A stretch of 64,000 nucleotides of DNA from Bacillus sp. OV166. Its GTDB lineage: Bacteria; Bacillota; Bacilli; Bacillales; Cytobacillaceae. The notes below the pieces were generated by a model, which worked only from the letters and a program-made list of their open reading frames with translations, was not told the DNA's origin and did not search any database. Positions within the stretch are counted from its first letter, which is position 1; every line of letters starts with the position of its first letter. Positions 1 to 9,165 of the stretch are shown in pieces. The stretch covers positions 1,621,001-1,685,000 of the forward strand of contig NZ_FXWM01000001.1 in assembly GCF_900177675.1 (NCBI RefSeq), written 5' to 3'. A program made the translations under genes and the position numbers.

Positions 1-92
1 TTGTCGTGTTTAAAGATGCACGTGTATTGATCCATGGGACAAATGATGTGGTCCAAGCAAAATTGCTTTATTCAAAATACATCGGGAACTAA
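1..92 (+). CDS. C-terminal end of a ThiF/MoeB-like adenylyltransferase (partial)
   Basis: An open frame enters from the left edge (first complete codon at base 3) and stops at TAA 90-92. Only 29 residues are visible, including RVLIHGTNDVVQAKLLY and ending SKYIGN. This pattern resembles, from memory, the C-terminus of Bacillus ThiF/MoeB type E1-like adenylyltransferases, which activate the sulfur carrier for thiazole or molybdopterin synthesis. With so little sequence the family call is tentative. A bidirectional terminator follows. Confidence 0.45.
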   Translation, partial: VVFKDARVLIHGTNDVVQAKLLYSKYIGN

Positions 93-106
93 ATTGTTTC
101 CAAATG

Positions 107-136
107 AAAAAGGCGTGGGCGGTGCCCATGCCTTTT
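107..136. terminator. Bidirectional terminator
   Basis: The arms AAAGGCGTGGGC and GCCCATGCCTTT pair (one G-T) around a GGT loop, with A-rich and T-rich flanks, so it can end both the leftmost partial gene and the convergent DUF2777 gene. Confidence 0.8.
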
Positions 137-138
137 TC

Positions 139-702
139 TTATGAGATCATTTTTTCGATTACTAATCGTTTTCCGGTATTTAATGTAAATTCAAATCGAT
201 CATTAACTTTTTCAAAGTAACAAAAGTGGTGCTGGACATTACAAATTTGCTCCTGATTATCGAAAACCAGAAAATTAACTCCATCCTTGCGGTTTTCATC
301 CGATAAGAAGGATAAATGGTTGTAACAATAGATGCAATCGTAAATAGAAAAGTTTAAGGAGTTTAAAGTGGTCACAAATTGAAAAAAAGCATCATCATTG
401 ATCCCATCTAAAAGCCTCTCAAGCGAATAAATTAAATGTTTCCTAATTCTTACTAAATCATGGTTACGAAGCATCGTTGATTCGTTTCCAATTCGGACCT
501 TTCCTGTTTCATACAATTTACCTTTCTTCCAACGATTCATTCGGAAGACTTCTATTTCTTGCTGAAGGTAATCATCTAACATTTCAGCTTCCTCTGTTTC
601 CTCATCAAAAAAAATCCATTGTTCATTAATTTGTTCAACAGTTCCTTCTGTGTATGCTCTTTCCTGAAAATCGTAAAGTCTCATTCGTTGTTGTCGATTC
701 AT
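139..702 (-). CDS. yisN: DUF2777 family protein (YisN-like), function unknown
   Basis: A 187-residue soluble protein with no signal peptide, transmembrane segment or catalytic motif that I recognise. It contains a Cys/aromatic patch (YDCIYCYNHLSF) near residues 118-129. I believe it belongs to DUF2777, whose B. subtilis member YisN lies next to asnO; the adjacent divergent asnO supports this. The ATG at 702 follows a GGAGGTTAATA ribosome binding site at good spacing. The gene runs convergently into the terminator at 107-136. The function is unknown and the symbol rests on synteny. Confidence 0.65.
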   Translation of the reverse strand: MNRQQRMRLYDFQERAYTEGTVEQINEQWIFFDEETEEAEMLDDYLQQEIEVFRMNRWKKGKLYETGKVRIGNESTMLRNHDLVRIRKHLIYSLERLLDGINDDAFFQFVTTLNSLNFSIYDCIYCYNHLSFLSDENRKDGVNFLVFDNQEQICNVQHHFCYFEKVNDRFEFTLNTGKRLVIEKMIS

Positions 703-922
703 TATTAACCTCCGTGCCAGATGCTATCATATTCTTTTTAGACATCTTCATGAAATTTTATAACTGAAAGATAAAGTATTATCTTTTAAATCATTTAACT
801 GTTTGTTGCTTCATTGCACTTCCGCTTTTCTATATGGACAATTAACCATTTCCTATGGGCTGAATACTATAAAAACATGAATTCATGTACAGTAGTTCTG
901 TTATTGAGGAGTGTGATAGGAA

Positions 923-2770
923 ATGTGTGGTATTACAGGCTGGATTGATTATGATAAATCAATTAAGAACGAAGCGGGTACACTTACAAAAATGACCAAT
1001 ACACTGGCAAAAAGAGGACCTGATGAGACTAATATCTGGTCTGAGACACATGTCGCTTTTGGCCATAAGAGACTTATTGTTGTTGACCCTGAAGGGGGAA
1101 GGCAGCCAATGTCCAAACAAAAAGACGGGTTCCATTACACCATTTGCTACAACGGAGAACTATATAATACAGAAGATATCCGCAAAGTTCTCCATACTAA
1201 AGGATATTCATTTAAAGGTCATTCTGATACAGAAGTTCTATTATCTGCCTATATAGAATGGGCGGAAGAGTGTGTCAATTACTTGAATGGGATTTATGCA
1301 TTTGCCATCTGGGATAGTAAGAAGGAACAACTCTTTATTGGACGTGACCGCTTAGGAGTCAAACCATTATTTTTCAGAGAACACAAGAAGGGGCTTTTAT
1401 TTGCCTCTGAACTCAAGGCTATTTTAGCCCATCCAGAAGTGAAAACAGAAATTGATCAAGAGGGGCTTGCTGAGATCTTTGGAATCGGCCCTTCCAGGTC
1501 ACCGGGGTCTGGTGTATTTAAAGGGATTAAAGAACTAAGACCAGCCCATGCATTAACATTTTCAAAAAATGGTTTAAAAATTTGGAGATATTGGAATGTA
1601 AAAAGTGGTCAACACAAGGATAATGTGGAAGAAACAGCAGAAAAGGTTCGTTATTTAGTCACCGATGCCGTAACAAGGCAGCTTGTTTCCGATGTTCCTC
1701 TAAGTACCTTTTTGTCTGGCGGACTAGATTCTAGCATCATAACGGCCATTGCCGCAAAGGGTTTCCAAGAGCAGAACAAAGGACAGCTCCATACCTATTC
1801 AATCGATTATGAAGGTAATGATAAATTCTTTTCTTCAAATGAATTCCAGCCGGATGCTGATGGGAAATTTATTCAAATGATAACGAATAAATTTAATACA
1901 AAGCACCATAACAAAATTATTACTCAAAAGCAATTAGTCAATGATTTGGTGGAAGCTACACATGTCAGAGATCTTCCAGGGATGGCTGATGTGGATTCAT
2001 CGTTACTATGGTTTTGTAAAGAAATTAAACAGGATTTTGTTGTCAGCCTTTCAGGGGAATGTGCTGATGAAATTTTCGGGGGGTATCCTTGGTTCCATCG
2101 AAAACAAGACTTAGAACGTCCAGGATTTCCGTGGATGAGATCTGTATCAGAAAGACAAAATTTGTTGAAATCGCATTGGCAGGAAAAATTAAAATTAAAT
2201 GACTACGTAATGGAAAAGTATTATCAAGCGGTCGCCGAAACCCCGAGGCTAGAGGGTGAAAGCGGGGAAGATTCTAAGCGCAGAGAATTATTTTATATTA
2301 ATATGATTAATTTTATGACGACATTACTTGATCGAAAAGACCGAATGAGCATGGGCGCAAGCCTGGAAGTCAGAGTTCCCTTCGCTGATCACCGTCTTGT
2401 CGAATATGTATGGAATATCCCATGGGACATGAAAATGTATCGAGGCAGGGAAAAAGGGATTCTTAGAAAAGCCTTTGAAGGTATATTACCAGAGGAAGTA
2501 TTGTACCGGAAAAAAAGCCCTTATCCAAAAACACATAATCCTGCCTATACCATTGCCGTTCAAAAACTGGTGGAAAATATATTACAAGATAAATCCTCAG
2601 CATTGCATGAATTTTTTAATAAAGAACAGCTTGAGAGTATCGTCAAGTCTGGTGGTAATTCATTTCAAGAACCTTGGTTTGGGCAGTTGATGACAGGACC
2701 ACAGTTATTAGCATATCTTGTGCAGCTCCACACATGGTTTAAGGATTACAATATTAACATAGTAAATTAA
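923..2770 (+). CDS. asnO: Asparagine synthase (glutamine-hydrolysing)
   Basis: Converts aspartate, glutamine and ATP to asparagine in the cytoplasm. The 615-residue protein starts MCGITGW, so Cys2 is the N-terminal nucleophile of the glutaminase domain (about 1-210). The synthetase domain has the ATP-pyrophosphatase loop SGGLDSS at 265-271 and the later GECADEIFGGYPW stretch. The length matches B. subtilis AsnO (about 614) better than AsnB or AsnH, and the yisN neighbour agrees. In B. subtilis AsnO matters during sporulation (family knowledge). GAGGAG lies about 12 bases before the ATG. Transcription probably ends at the hairpin 2841-2866. Confidence 0.9.
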   Translation: MCGITGWIDYDKSIKNEAGTLTKMTNTLAKRGPDETNIWSETHVAFGHKRLIVVDPEGGRQPMSKQKDGFHYTICYNGELYNTEDIRKVLHTKGYSFKGHSDTEVLLSAYIEWAEECVNYLNGIYAFAIWDSKKEQLFIGRDRLGVKPLFFREHKKGLLFASELKAILAHPEVKTEIDQEGLAEIFGIGPSRSPGSGVFKGIKELRPAHALTFSKNGLKIWRYWNVKSGQHKDNVEETAEKVRYLVTDAVTRQLVSDVPLSTFLSGGLDSSIITAIAAKGFQEQNKGQLHTYSIDYEGNDKFFSSNEFQPDADGKFIQMITNKFNTKHHNKIITQKQLVNDLVEATHVRDLPGMADVDSSLLWFCKEIKQDFVVSLSGECADEIFGGYPWFHRKQDLERPGFPWMRSVSERQNLLKSHWQEKLKLNDYVMEKYYQAVAETPRLEGESGEDSKRRELFYINMINFMTTLLDRKDRMSMGASLEVRVPFADHRLVEYVWNIPWDMKMYRGREKGILRKAFEGILPEEVLYRKKSPYPKTHNPAYTIAVQKLVENILQDKSSALHEFFNKEQLESIVKSGGNSFQEPWFGQLMTGPQLLAYLVQLHTWFKDYNINIVN

Positions 2771-2840
2771 AAATGAATTTCCGATAAAACGAAGAATTAA
2801 TATTTGGAATAAGGACTTGATTAGATTAAAATGGTGTAGG

Positions 2841-2866
2841 GAAGAGGATATCCTCTTCTTTTTTTT
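2841..2866 (+). terminator. Terminator after asnO
   Basis: A perfect stem, GAAGAGGA and TCCTCTTC, is followed by eight T residues. It separates asnO from the amylase-like gene. Confidence 0.85.
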
Positions 2867-2884
2867 AGAGGAGGATATAACTTT

Positions 2885-4396
2885 ATGAAAAAAATTACAC
2901 TGATTTTAATGCTATTATTACTAAATTCATCATTTCCTGCAAATGCTGCTGTTGAAAAGGAAGAACGTTTGTGGCAGGATGAATCCGTTTATTCTATCAT
3001 GGTAGATCGTTTTAACGACGGGGATAGAAAAAATGACATCGATGTTAATGCCAAAGACCCATTAGCATATAACGGCGGTGATATCCAAGGTATTATTGAT
3101 AAATTGGATTACATCCATGATATGGGATTTACTTCGATTCGACTATCTCCGATAGTTGACAATGCGAAGAATGGCTACCATGGTTTTTGGGTGAATGATT
3201 TTTACAAAGTGGACGAGCATTTTGGCACAATTAAGACTTTCCAAACGCTTGTAAAAGAAGCGCATAAGCGAAAGATGAAGGTTATCATGGATTTTGTGAC
3301 GAATAATGTAGCTGCGGAACATCCATGGTTAAGTGATACTAATAAGCAGGACTGGTTTCATAAAAAAAAGGATACCCTAGCTGGAAATGAAAATCAGAAG
3401 GAGCTTGAAATGGACTGGTCGGATGGCCTGCCTGACCTTAATCAGGACAACCCTGAAGTAAAAAAATACTTAATTGATGCAGCAAAATGGTGGATTAATA
3501 AAACAGATATTGATGGGCTTAGTCTACCAGAAGTAAATTATGTTCCAGTAAGCTTTTGGACAGATTTTTCAACTGAAGTTAAGAAAGAAAAAAAGGATTT
3601 CTTTCTGTTGGGAGTCATGTCAAAAAATACCTCAACTAATCTGAAAGAGTATGAAAGTGCCGGAATAGATAGTGTAGTTGATTACTCGTATAGTGAAAAG
3701 TTAAGAAAAACGTTTGCAGGTACGGATCAATCTTTCAGCACACTTTATTCGGATGCTGATAATGGTCAGAACGCCTTATTAAGGGCAAATTTTATGGATA
3801 ACGAATATACGTCAAGATTTACGAGTGATATTGTGGCAAAGAAACAATTCCCAGGCTCACGCTGGAAAACTGCATTGGTTTATCTTTATACGACGCCTGG
3901 AATCCCCTTCTTTTATTATGGAAGTGAAATTGCTTTAAATGGGGGAGAAATCCCGGATAACCGTGGGCAAATGAGCTTTCGAGCGGAAAAGGAACTGATT
4001 GATTATATTACCAAGGTGAGTGAATTAAGAAATCAGCTTCCGTCGCTAACAAGAGGGACAATGGAAATGCTCTATGATCAAAAGGGAATGGCAGTTTATA
4101 AACGAGTTTATAAAGGTGAAACGTCAATAATTGCCATCAATAATTCGAGTAAATCCCAAAGTGTTACTTTAACAAATAGGCAAATTGAAGGTGGAAAAGA
4201 GCTGCGGGGCCTGTTGGCAGGAGATAAAGTTAAAAGTGAAGATAATAAATACATGATCATCCTTGATCGGGATAATTCTGAGGTATATATTTTAGCTGAG
4301 AAAAGTGGCATCAAATTCTCATTAATTGCTAGCGTAGTCGTTGTATACCTGTTGTGTTTCTTATTTCTTTATAAAATAAGGAAACGAAGAAGATAA
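2885..4396 (+). CDS. Membrane-anchored GH13 alpha-amylase homologue lacking catalytic residues
   Basis: 503 residues: signal peptide (1-22, ending ANAA), a GH13 TIM barrel, a C-terminal beta domain, then one transmembrane helix (about 477-497) followed by KIRKRRR, so the protein should face outward, anchored at its C-terminus. The early signature (YSIMVDRFNDGD, GGDIQGIIDKLDY, YHGFWVNDF) is clear GH13. The four catalytic regions are degraded: region I DFVTNN (N141 for His), region II DGLSLPEV (S213 for Arg, P215 for the Asp nucleophile), region III LLGVMS (V244 for the acid/base Glu), region IV FMDNEYTSRF (E307-Y308 for His-Asp). The frame is intact and the start has a GAGGAGGATATAACTTT leader. 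It is probably a carbohydrate-binding or structural pseudoenzyme rather than a working amylase; ligand unknown. Confidence 0.85.
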   Translation: MKKITLILMLLLLNSSFPANAAVEKEERLWQDESVYSIMVDRFNDGDRKNDIDVNAKDPLAYNGGDIQGIIDKLDYIHDMGFTSIRLSPIVDNAKNGYHGFWVNDFYKVDEHFGTIKTFQTLVKEAHKRKMKVIMDFVTNNVAAEHPWLSDTNKQDWFHKKKDTLAGNENQKELEMDWSDGLPDLNQDNPEVKKYLIDAAKWWINKTDIDGLSLPEVNYVPVSFWTDFSTEVKKEKKDFFLLGVMSKNTSTNLKEYESAGIDSVVDYSYSEKLRKTFAGTDQSFSTLYSDADNGQNALLRANFMDNEYTSRFTSDIVAKKQFPGSRWKTALVYLYTTPGIPFFYYGSEIALNGGEIPDNRGQMSFRAEKELIDYITKVSELRNQLPSLTRGTMEMLYDQKGMAVYKRVYKGETSIIAINNSSKSQSVTLTNRQIEGGKELRGLLAGDKVKSEDNKYMIILDRDNSEVYILAEKSGIKFSLIASVVVVYLLCFLFLYKIRKRRR

Positions 4397-4425
4397 AATG
4401 TCGGGGAAATCCCCGACATTTTTTT
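4397..4425 (+). terminator. Terminator after the amylase-like gene
   Basis: A ten-base-pair stem, AATGTCGGGG and CCCCGACATT, with an AAAT loop and a T run. Confidence 0.9.
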
Positions 4426-4464
4426 AAAAGATAAAAAAGTATAAGTATTTGAACTTAGATAACT

Positions 4465-4611
4465 GTCTAGCTCCGGCGCCCAGCGTCTAGTGGACTTCGC
4501 TCTTTTCCCTACGATAAGTCAAGCACGAATGCGCTTACGCTCTCCGTGTTTCCTTTATCTCAGTTAAAGCGTTCCAGTCCATACGCCGCTAAACGGGCGC
4601 CTCCGCTTTTC
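4465..4611. repeat. Dispersed intergenic repeat, family A, copy 1
   Basis: About 147 bp, closely similar along its length to 14642-14785. Shared blocks include GATAAGTCAAGCACGAATGC, CTCTCCGTGTTTCCTTTATC and CCAGTCCATACG. The ends (GGCGCCC and GGGCGCC) are complementary, so the unit can fold on itself. It contains no reading frame and abuts the stop codon of the SDR gene, so it may serve as its 3' structure. Confidence 0.8.
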
Positions 4612-5483
4612 TATCCATTGATAATTTCTCCGCCATTTACATGAATCATTTGCCCGCTTACATAGGAGGAGTCATCTGAAGCTAGGAAAACATAGCTTGC
4701 GGCCAATTCAAATGGTTGTCCTGCTCTCCCCATTGGGGTAGTTGATCCGAAAGCTGCAACCTGGTCTGCAGGGAAAGTCGATGGAATGAGTGGTGTCCAA
4801 ATGGGACCTGGAGCCACACCATTAACACGAATCCCTTGAGGTGCAAGAGACATCGCTAAAGAGCGGGTAAAGGAAACAACCGCACCTTTTGTAGCTGAAT
4901 AGTCCAATAATTGTTCATTCCCCTTGTAAGCAGTAATCGAGGCAGTATTAATGATGGATGCCCCTTGTTTTAAAAAAGGCAGCACCATTTTAGTCATATA
5001 AAAAAAGGAGAAAATATTCGTTCGGAACGTTTTTTCCAATTGATCCGAAGTAATAGACAATAAGCTTTTTTGCGGATGTTGTTCCGCTGCATTGTTGACG
5101 AGTATATCTAATTGGCCAAACTCAGAATGAATCTTATTGACAATCTCCTTACAAAAATCTTCATTGCCAATGTCACCCGAATAAAGAAGACATCTTCGGC
5201 CCTCGGCTTCAATCATTTGTTTAGTTTCTTCTGCATCTTGATGCTCTTCTAAATAGACAATAGCAATATCTGCCCCTTCTTTGGCAAAATAAATAGCAAC
5301 AGATTTCCCAATACCACTGTCGCCTCCAGTAATAATCGCTGTCTTCCCTGCTAATTTTCCTCCAGGCTTATAATTAGGATCAACTGAAATAGGCCGAGGA
5401 TTCATTTCACTTTCTATACCAGGTTGATGGTTCTGATGCTGAGGTGGAAAGATATTCTTTTGTTTATTTTGATTGTTGCTCAT
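4611..5483 (-). CDS. SDR family oxidoreductase (YhdF/YhxC-like)
   Basis: A 290-residue cytoplasmic NAD(P)-dependent short-chain dehydrogenase. After a polar 45-residue N-terminal extension (typical of the YhdF/YhxC subgroup) comes the cofactor loop TGGDSGIGK, then NNAA, the catalytic Ser of NTASITA and YSATK (Tyr and Lys of YxxxK). The C-terminal SYVSGQMIHVNGG is standard for the fold. The substrate cannot be read from sequence; glucose-1-dehydrogenase-like is the usual database label. Relatives in B. subtilis belong to the general stress response, but I do not see a convincing sigma-B promoter here. Monocistronic. Confidence 0.85.
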   Translation of the reverse strand: MSNNQNKQKNIFPPQHQNHQPGIESEMNPRPISVDPNYKPGGKLAGKTAIITGGDSGIGKSVAIYFAKEGADIAIVYLEEHQDAEETKQMIEAEGRRCLLYSGDIGNEDFCKEIVNKIHSEFGQLDILVNNAAEQHPQKSLLSITSDQLEKTFRTNIFSFFYMTKMVLPFLKQGASIINTASITAYKGNEQLLDYSATKGAVVSFTRSLAMSLAPQGIRVNGVAPGPIWTPLIPSTFPADQVAAFGSTTPMGRAGQPFELAASYVFLASDDSSYVSGQMIHVNGGEIING

Positions 5484-5554
5484 TTACTAAAACCTCCAAG
5501 TGTTTACTCACAATTAGTTTTAGTTAAATGGGTTAAATTATGAAAAATAAAGAT

Positions 5555-5587
5555 AATAAAAAGCGAAAGGATTTTAAATCCTTCCGC
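5555..5587 (-). terminator. Terminator after yitK
   Basis: On the minus strand, GCGGAAGGATTT pairs with AAATCCTTTCGC (one mismatch) and is followed by a U-rich tract. Confidence 0.7.
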
Positions 5588-5596
5588 CGTTTTGTT

Positions 5597-6094
5597 TTAC
5601 CGATAATTAATAAACTGGACATCTACAGTTAAGTCCGCTTCGCGCACGAGGGAGATTATTTTTTGTAAATCATCGCGGTTTTTACCGCTAACACGAACTT
5701 GGTCGTCCTGTACCTGACTTTTTACCTTGACGCCACTATTTTTAATAATTGTATTGATTTTTTTGGCATTTTCTTTATCAATACCTTGAACAAGCTTGGC
5801 TCTTTGGCGAACAGTTCCGCCTGATGCTTTTTCGACTTTCCCATAGTCAAGATTTCTAACGGGAACGCTTCGTTTCATCAATTTGCTAAATAAAACATCT
5901 TTAAGCTGGTCCATTTTATATTCATCATCTGAAATAAGAACAAGCTCTTCTTTTTCCTTATCAAGTGAGACTTCACTTTTACTGCCTTTAAAATCATAGC
6001 GAGTGCCAATTTCCTTCATGGTTTGGGCAATCGCATTTGAAACTTCAGATAAGTCTACTTGAGATACAATATCAAATGAGCTATCTTTTGACAT
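5597..6094 (-). CDS. yitK: YajQ family nucleotide-binding protein (UPF0234)
   Basis: A 165-residue cytoplasmic protein matching the YajQ/UPF0234 family from end to end: [18 protein letters not shown] at the N-terminus, [10 protein letters not shown] in the first half and [16 protein letters not shown] in the second. The two repeated alpha/beta halves are typical. Members bind cyclic di-GMP in some proteobacteria or RNA/nucleotides elsewhere; the role in Bacillus is not settled. It is divergent from yitL, as in B. subtilis. The ATG at 6094 follows GGAGGTTTTGTT. Confidence 0.88.
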   Translation of the reverse strand: MSKDSSFDIVSQVDLSEVSNAIAQTMKEIGTRYDFKGSKSEVSLDKEKEELVLISDDEYKMDQLKDVLFSKLMKRSVPVRNLDYGKVEKASGGTVRQRAKLVQGIDKENAKKINTIIKNSGVKVKSQVQDDQVRVSGKNRDDLQKIISLVREADLTVDVQFINYR

Positions 6095-6230
6095 AACAAA
6101 ACCTCCATTTTATAACGATATGTGAAACCCAGCCTGCTAAAGTTTCCCTTTATGGGTACATTATAGTAAAATATAGCAGTTGTAACAACCGCTTAGGAAA
6201 ATTCTCCGAAAAAGAAAGAAGGAGTTATAT

Positions 6231-7094
6231 ATGTCTTTAAATGAACTTATTGGTCAAACAACCACATTAACAGTCGCCCGTAAAGCATCCTTTGGCTATT
6301 TTTTAACAGACGGTAATGAAGATGTTTTGCTGCATATAAATCAAGCCAATCAAGAATTAGAAGAAGAGGATCAGGTTGAAGTGTTTCTTTATGTTGATTC
6401 AGAAGGTCGAATCTCTGCATCAACGACTATTCCTGAGGTTGCGATTGGACGATATGCTTGGGTTAAAGTAACGGACATAAATCCCAGAATTGGCGTCTTT
6501 ATCAATATAGGACTTCCAAAGGATATTTTGTTAGGAATCGATGATTTGCCTGTGCATAAGACAGTATGGCCAATGCCAGGAGATTTAGTCTACATAACTT
6601 TAAAGCTAAGCAGCAATTACCTTCTTTACGCGAAGCTTGCCAGTGACCAAGTAATTGAGTCTATTTCCGTAAAAGCAACAAGAGAAAATTTCAATAAAAA
6701 TGTGCAGGGACATATTTATCGTACAGCTAAAGTAGGCAGCTGGATCTTTACAATAGAAGGGTTCAAAGGTTTCATTCATGAATCACAAAGACCAGAAGAG
6801 CCCCGTATAGGTGAAAAGGTTGAGGGAAGGATTATTGACGTTAAGGAAGATGGAACAATTAATGTTTCTTTACTAGCAAGGAAAGAGGAATCGCAGGATC
6901 TAGATGCGGAACGGATATATGAATATCTTATGAGCAGAAATGGAGCCATGCCCTATAACGATAAAAGCATGCCTGAAGATATTAAAGATCGCTTCGATTT
7001 GAGCAAAGGTGCCTTCAAGCGGGCCCTTGGTAAGCTTATGAAAGAGGGCAGGGTATACCAAGAGGGCAACTGGACATATGTAAAGAAAGATTAA
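6231..7094 (+). CDS. yitL: S1-type RNA-binding protein of the CvfB family
   Basis: 287 residues. The N-terminal half carries two S1-like OB folds (VARKASFGYFLTDG... and IGVFINIGLPKDILL), then a third S1 segment near 145-215 (GHIYRTAKVGSWIFTIEGFKGFIHESQ) and a C-terminal winged helix (YNDKSMPEDIKDRFDLSKGAFKRALGKL). This is the CvfB/YitL architecture, described in Staphylococcus as an RNA-binding virulence regulator. Divergent from yitK. The ribosome binding site GAAGGAG precedes the ATG. Confidence 0.85.
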   Translation: MSLNELIGQTTTLTVARKASFGYFLTDGNEDVLLHINQANQELEEEDQVEVFLYVDSEGRISASTTIPEVAIGRYAWVKVTDINPRIGVFINIGLPKDILLGIDDLPVHKTVWPMPGDLVYITLKLSSNYLLYAKLASDQVIESISVKATRENFNKNVQGHIYRTAKVGSWIFTIEGFKGFIHESQRPEEPRIGEKVEGRIIDVKEDGTINVSLLARKEESQDLDAERIYEYLMSRNGAMPYNDKSMPEDIKDRFDLSKGAFKRALGKLMKEGRVYQEGNWTYVKKD

Positions 7095-7161
7095 TGTGTT
7101 TTTACATACTCTTTTCAAATTGACAGAAACTAAAGTGAATCTATTTGAAAGGGGTAAGGAT

Positions 7162-7293
7162 ATGCCACATACATCAGACAACGATAAAAAAGCAAAAGAC
7201 AACAATGCCCTTCGCCATGAAAAGAATATGATGCGCGAAAAAAATCGTCAAGCTGGAAAAAATCAATACTCCAAGCAGACAGACCATAAATAG
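7162..7293 (+). CDS. Small DUF3941 family protein
   Basis: A 43-residue, very hydrophilic, basic peptide (MPHTSDNDKKAKDNNALRH...). The pattern DNDKKAKDNNA...KN...NRQAGKN matches the DUF3941 peptides I recall from Bacillus genomes; function unknown. GAAAGGGGTAAGGAT supplies the ribosome binding site for the ATG at 7162; a longer in-frame extension upstream has no such site. It lies just after yitL and before a strong terminator. Confidence 0.75.
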   Translation: MPHTSDNDKKAKDNNALRHEKNMMREKNRQAGKNQYSKQTDHK

Positions 7294-7300
7294 AGTAATG

Positions 7301-7336
7301 AAAAATGAGTGAGGTGCGCACCTCACTCATTTTTTT
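7301..7336. terminator. Bidirectional terminator between DUF3941 gene and yitS
   Basis: A perfect inverted repeat AAATGAGTGAGGTGC and GCACCTCACTCATTT with an A run upstream and a T run downstream. Confidence 0.92.
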
Positions 7337-7337
7337 A

Positions 7338-8198
7338 TTAAGATGGTAATTGATTTAAGAAGAAAATGGCGATTGTTCCTGCACCTGTATGTGACCCAAC
7401 GGCAGAGCCAATGGAAGAAATGAATACCTCTTTTGGATGGAATTCTTCTTCAATCATTACTTTCATTTCTAATGTGGTTTCTTCACAATCGGCTTGGCTA
7501 ATCCCAATCACCTGGTCTTTCATATTTGCCCCGCGTTCCTTCATAATTTCGATGATACGGCGCATCATTTTTTTCTTCCCACGGATTTTTTCAATTGGAA
7601 CAAGTTTTCCGGCTTCCACATTTAAGATTGGCTTAATGTTCAATAATCCGCCGAGGAAGGCAGATGCTTTTGATACTCGGCCACCCTTTGCTAAATAATC
7701 TAAATCTTCAACAGTAAAAAGATGTTCCATGTGTTGGCTTCTAAAAACAACATCTTCTAAGATTGTTTCTTTATCGACACCTTTCATGGCGAGTAATGCT
7801 GCTTCTTTAACCACAAGACCAAATCCAAGCGATGCACATTTTGTATCGACAATTGTTAACTTAAAATTTGGATATTTTTCCTTCACTTGGTCAAGAATCA
7901 TAACAGCGGTTGAATATGTACCAGATAATGCTGAAGAAAAAGCTATGTATATCCCATCTTCATCTTTTTCTGCCATTTCGGTAAATACTTCCTCAAACAG
8001 AAGTGGGGAGACTTGAGATGTTTTTGGAACAACGCCATTACGGATTGCCTCATAGACGGTGTTTGGATCAATTGTTTTTACATCTTCAAATTCTTTGCCA
8101 TTAATCTCGACTTTTAAAGGAAATAAAGTAACATGATTCTCTTCATAAAAACTTTTTGGTAAATCGCATGCGCTATCAGCTAGTATTCTTACCTGCAT
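7338..8198 (-). CDS. yitS: DegV family fatty-acid-binding protein
   Basis: 286 residues. DegV fold: N-terminal RILADSACDLP, the loop PKTSQVSP (residues about 57-64) and FSSALSGTYSTA (about 86-97) line the fatty-acid pocket, and SIGSAVGSHTGAGTIA lies near the C-terminus. DegV/FakB proteins carry fatty acids for FakA kinase in Firmicutes; whether this member acts in FakAB is inferred. I chose ATG 8198 over GTG 8207 because AGGTGAG lies correctly spaced from the ATG and overlaps the GTG. Divergent from yitT, as in B. subtilis. Confidence 0.87.
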   Translation of the reverse strand: MQVRILADSACDLPKSFYEENHVTLFPLKVEINGKEFEDVKTIDPNTVYEAIRNGVVPKTSQVSPLLFEEVFTEMAEKDEDGIYIAFSSALSGTYSTAVMILDQVKEKYPNFKLTIVDTKCASLGFGLVVKEAALLAMKGVDKETILEDVVFRSQHMEHLFTVEDLDYLAKGGRVSKASAFLGGLLNIKPILNVEAGKLVPIEKIRGKKKMMRRIIEIMKERGANMKDQVIGISQADCEETTLEMKVMIEEEFHPKEVFISSIGSAVGSHTGAGTIAIFFLNQLPS

Positions 8199-8322
8199 GA
8201 AGCTCACCTGCTTTCAGGCTAATTTATAGTTTCAGTTTATCGGTTTCACCATAAAAATACAATTAGCAATCACCACAAAAGTATTAATGGATTGACAATC
8301 ACATAAAAAGGGGGAAATTGAA

Positions 8323-9165
8323 ATGATATGGCTCCAGGCGCAAAAACTGGCAGTGGTGGCAGCGGGCTCATTGTTAGGTGCGTTAGCGATGAATTTATTT
8401 TTAGTACCGGCAAATATTTATTCAAGTGGATTTACTGGAATAGCACAACTACTTTCAAAGGTGTTAAGTGACTATACTCCTATCCATGTTTCACTAGGGT
8501 TCTTATTATTATTGCTGAATATTCCTGTGGCCATTTTAGGCTGGAAAAAGGTAGGGAAATCCTTTACCGTCTATAGCTTTATAAGTGTTGCTCTGTCCTC
8601 GTTGTTTTTAATACTAATTCCTATTAAACAAGTTTCGAATGATATTCTTCTAAATGCTGTTTTTGGTGGTGTCATCCAAGCTGTTGGCGTCGGGATTACG
8701 TTAAAATGGGGAGCTTCAACAGGCGGAGTAGATATCATTGCAATGGTTTTATCGAGAATGAAAGATAAGCCGATTGGACCCTATATGTTGGTTATAAATG
8801 GAGTGATTATTATAACAGCAGGATTTTTGTATGGCTGGGAGAAAGCCCTTTATACACTTGTCACTTTATATACTTCGACAAGAGTGATTGACGCCATTCA
8901 TACTAGACATGCAAAACTCACTGCAATAATTATTACCAAAAAGGCTGATGTCATGAAAAAAGCAATACAAGAAAAACTTGTAAGAGGAATCACGATTCTA
9001 CCAGCAAAAGGTGCGTTCTCAAACGAAGCAAGAGAAATGTTGATGGTTGTTATTACACGCTATGAGCTCTTTGATTTGGAAAGGATCCTTAAGGATGTGG
9101 ATCCCAATGCCTTTACAAATATCATTCAAACAACCAATATCTATGGATTTTTTCGTAAGGAATAA
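8323..9165 (+). CDS. yitT: YitT family membrane protein
   Basis: 280 residues. Five or six N-terminal transmembrane helices (from about 8 to 175, including VAAGSLLGALAMNLFLVPANI and TLKWGASTGGVDIIA) make the YitT_membrane domain, followed by a cytoplasmic DUF2179 domain (about 200-275, ending FTNIIQTTNIYGFFRKE). The architecture and length are those of YitT/YpjC/YqfU/YvjA proteins. Transport function is suspected in the family but no substrate is known to me. GGGGGAAATTGAA precedes the ATG. Confidence 0.87.
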   Translation: MIWLQAQKLAVVAAGSLLGALAMNLFLVPANIYSSGFTGIAQLLSKVLSDYTPIHVSLGFLLLLLNIPVAILGWKKVGKSFTVYSFISVALSSLFLILIPIKQVSNDILLNAVFGGVIQAVGVGITLKWGASTGGVDIIAMVLSRMKDKPIGPYMLVINGVIIITAGFLYGWEKALYTLVTLYTSTRVIDAIHTRHAKLTAIIITKKADVMKKAIQEKLVRGITILPAKGAFSNEAREMLMVVITRYELFDLERILKDVDPNAFTNIIQTTNIYGFFRKE

